From an uncultured Bacteroidota bacterium (GTDB lineage Bacteria; Bacteroidota; Bacteroidia; Bacteroidales; VadinHA17): a stretch of 48,843 nucleotides of DNA. The stretch covers positions 1-48,843 of the forward strand of contig CAIMVD010000037.1 of NCBI GenBank assembly GCA_903844815.1, given 5' to 3'. Shown here piece after piece: positions 48,585-48,843 of the stretch. Every line of letters begins with the position of its first letter. Position 1 is the first letter of the stretch. The translations under genes were made by a program, and so were the position numbers. Below the pieces are notes generated by a model. That model ran no database searches. It was not told the DNA's origin and saw nothing but the letters and a program-made list of their open reading frames with translations.

Positions 48585-48843
48585 ATGTTAACCTTGAAAC
48601 AACTAATCTCATTTTCTGGAAACCATTTTCTAAAGCTTTCATTTTCAGTAATTATATTACTGTTTGCTGCAAATTCAGCGGTGGCAGTTAAGTCAGTTAA
48701 GGCAGATACATTGTTTCTGTCGGATGAAGTTATAAATATTGAACTAAGATCTGATTTTTCGGCAATTCAGAAGGACAGGGTTGGAGATCCTCAAAATCAT
48801 GACGGGGAACTGATCTATCGTACGGCTGAGGGCAAAGAAATCA
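48585..48843 (+). CDS. Start of a secreted protein, cut by the window edge
   Basis: The frame from the ATG at 48585 stays open for 86 codons to the window end. It starts with a basic segment and a signal peptide or anchor (LSFSVIILLFAANSAVAVKS), then TLFLSDEVINIELRSDFSAIQKDRVGD and HDGELIYRT. I cannot assign a family from this part with certainty. Its place near DUF4956 recalls clusters with CotH-like or polyphosphate-linked genes, but that is only context. The gap 48439-48584 shows no other gene. Confidence 0.7.
   Translation, partial: MLTLKQLISFSGNHFLKLSFSVIILLFAANSAVAVKSVKADTLFLSDEVINIELRSDFSAIQKDRVGDPQNHDGELIYRTAEGKEI

Noticed and set aside
1-48843. tRNA or rRNA genes, IS transposases, phage genes
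   Set aside because: I looked for T-loop-like motifs, transposase motifs and phage structural proteins and found none; a short tRNA could still be missed by eye.

Overview
The window looks like chromosomal DNA of an uncultured or environmental member of the Bacteroidota, probably Bacteroidales or Marinilabiliales-like. The grounds are: TAnnTTTG-type -7 boxes in front of several genes, almost no Shine-Dalgarno sequences, a DUF5916 outer-membrane protein, lipoproteins, and intergenic CTCTGTGTAA-type hairpin repeats. No rRNA, tRNA, CRISPR array, phage structural gene or transposase was found.

Layout. (1) 0.3-7.3 kb is an arsenic detoxification island. A leftward operon (small lipoprotein, arsC, arsM, acr3) faces a rightward operon (ArsR-type regulator, redox-active thioredoxin, ArsF-like lipoprotein, ArsG-like CcdA permease, UPF0718 permease, AhpD-like protein, thioredoxin lipoprotein, cation-efflux-like protein). 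An inverted repeat overlaps both promoters. A second, perfect copy of this operator type lies in front of a rhodanese-like/ProC-like gene pair at 7.3-8.5 kb, which suggests one regulon. (2) 8.6-23.1 kb is mostly housekeeping and metabolic: UroD-family protein, DUF190 and FluC/CrcB fluoride channel, a sugar-isomerase-like protein, a GH36 alpha-galactosidase, DUF5916 protein, GNAT, HlyD adaptor, PQQ-propeller protein, MFS exporter and a DnaQ-like exonuclease. (3) 23.1-42.3 kb is a DNA-processing and defence island: a DprA-like gene with a homopolymer frameshift coupled to a RecQ helicase-phosphoribosyltransferase fusion, an AlkD-like protein, a WYL regulator, a type I R-M locus, a ParE-type toxin-antitoxin pair, and a HicA(remnant)-HicB-SecB locus. 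(4) 42.4-48.8 kb holds a queuosine-precursor transporter, two tandem esterases, a DUF4956 membrane protein, a Shewanella-like phosphatase with a small coupled membrane ORF, and the start of another secreted protein.

The most unusual system is at 28.0-40.8 kb. A roughly 990-residue protein joins a winged helix, an HsdM-like N6-adenine methylase, a specificity-like region and a complete histidine-kinase core (HisKA His plus HATPase N, G1 and G2 boxes). It overlaps by one base a receiver-domain protein whose C-terminal helical domain resembles the DUF4145 domain at the N terminus of HsdR in the same locus. Canonical hsdM, hsdS and hsdR follow. Just after the receiver gene stop lies a near-copy (17 of 19 bases) of the start of hsdM. 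The mobile mystery A/B (XRE/Fic) cassette therefore appears to have been inserted into an operon that once ran methylase-kinase, receiver, hsdM, hsdS. I read this as a candidate two-component-coupled type I restriction system under WYL control. hsdR, the DprA-like gene and hicA all carry frame lesions, so either part of the island is decaying or the assembly has single-base errors.
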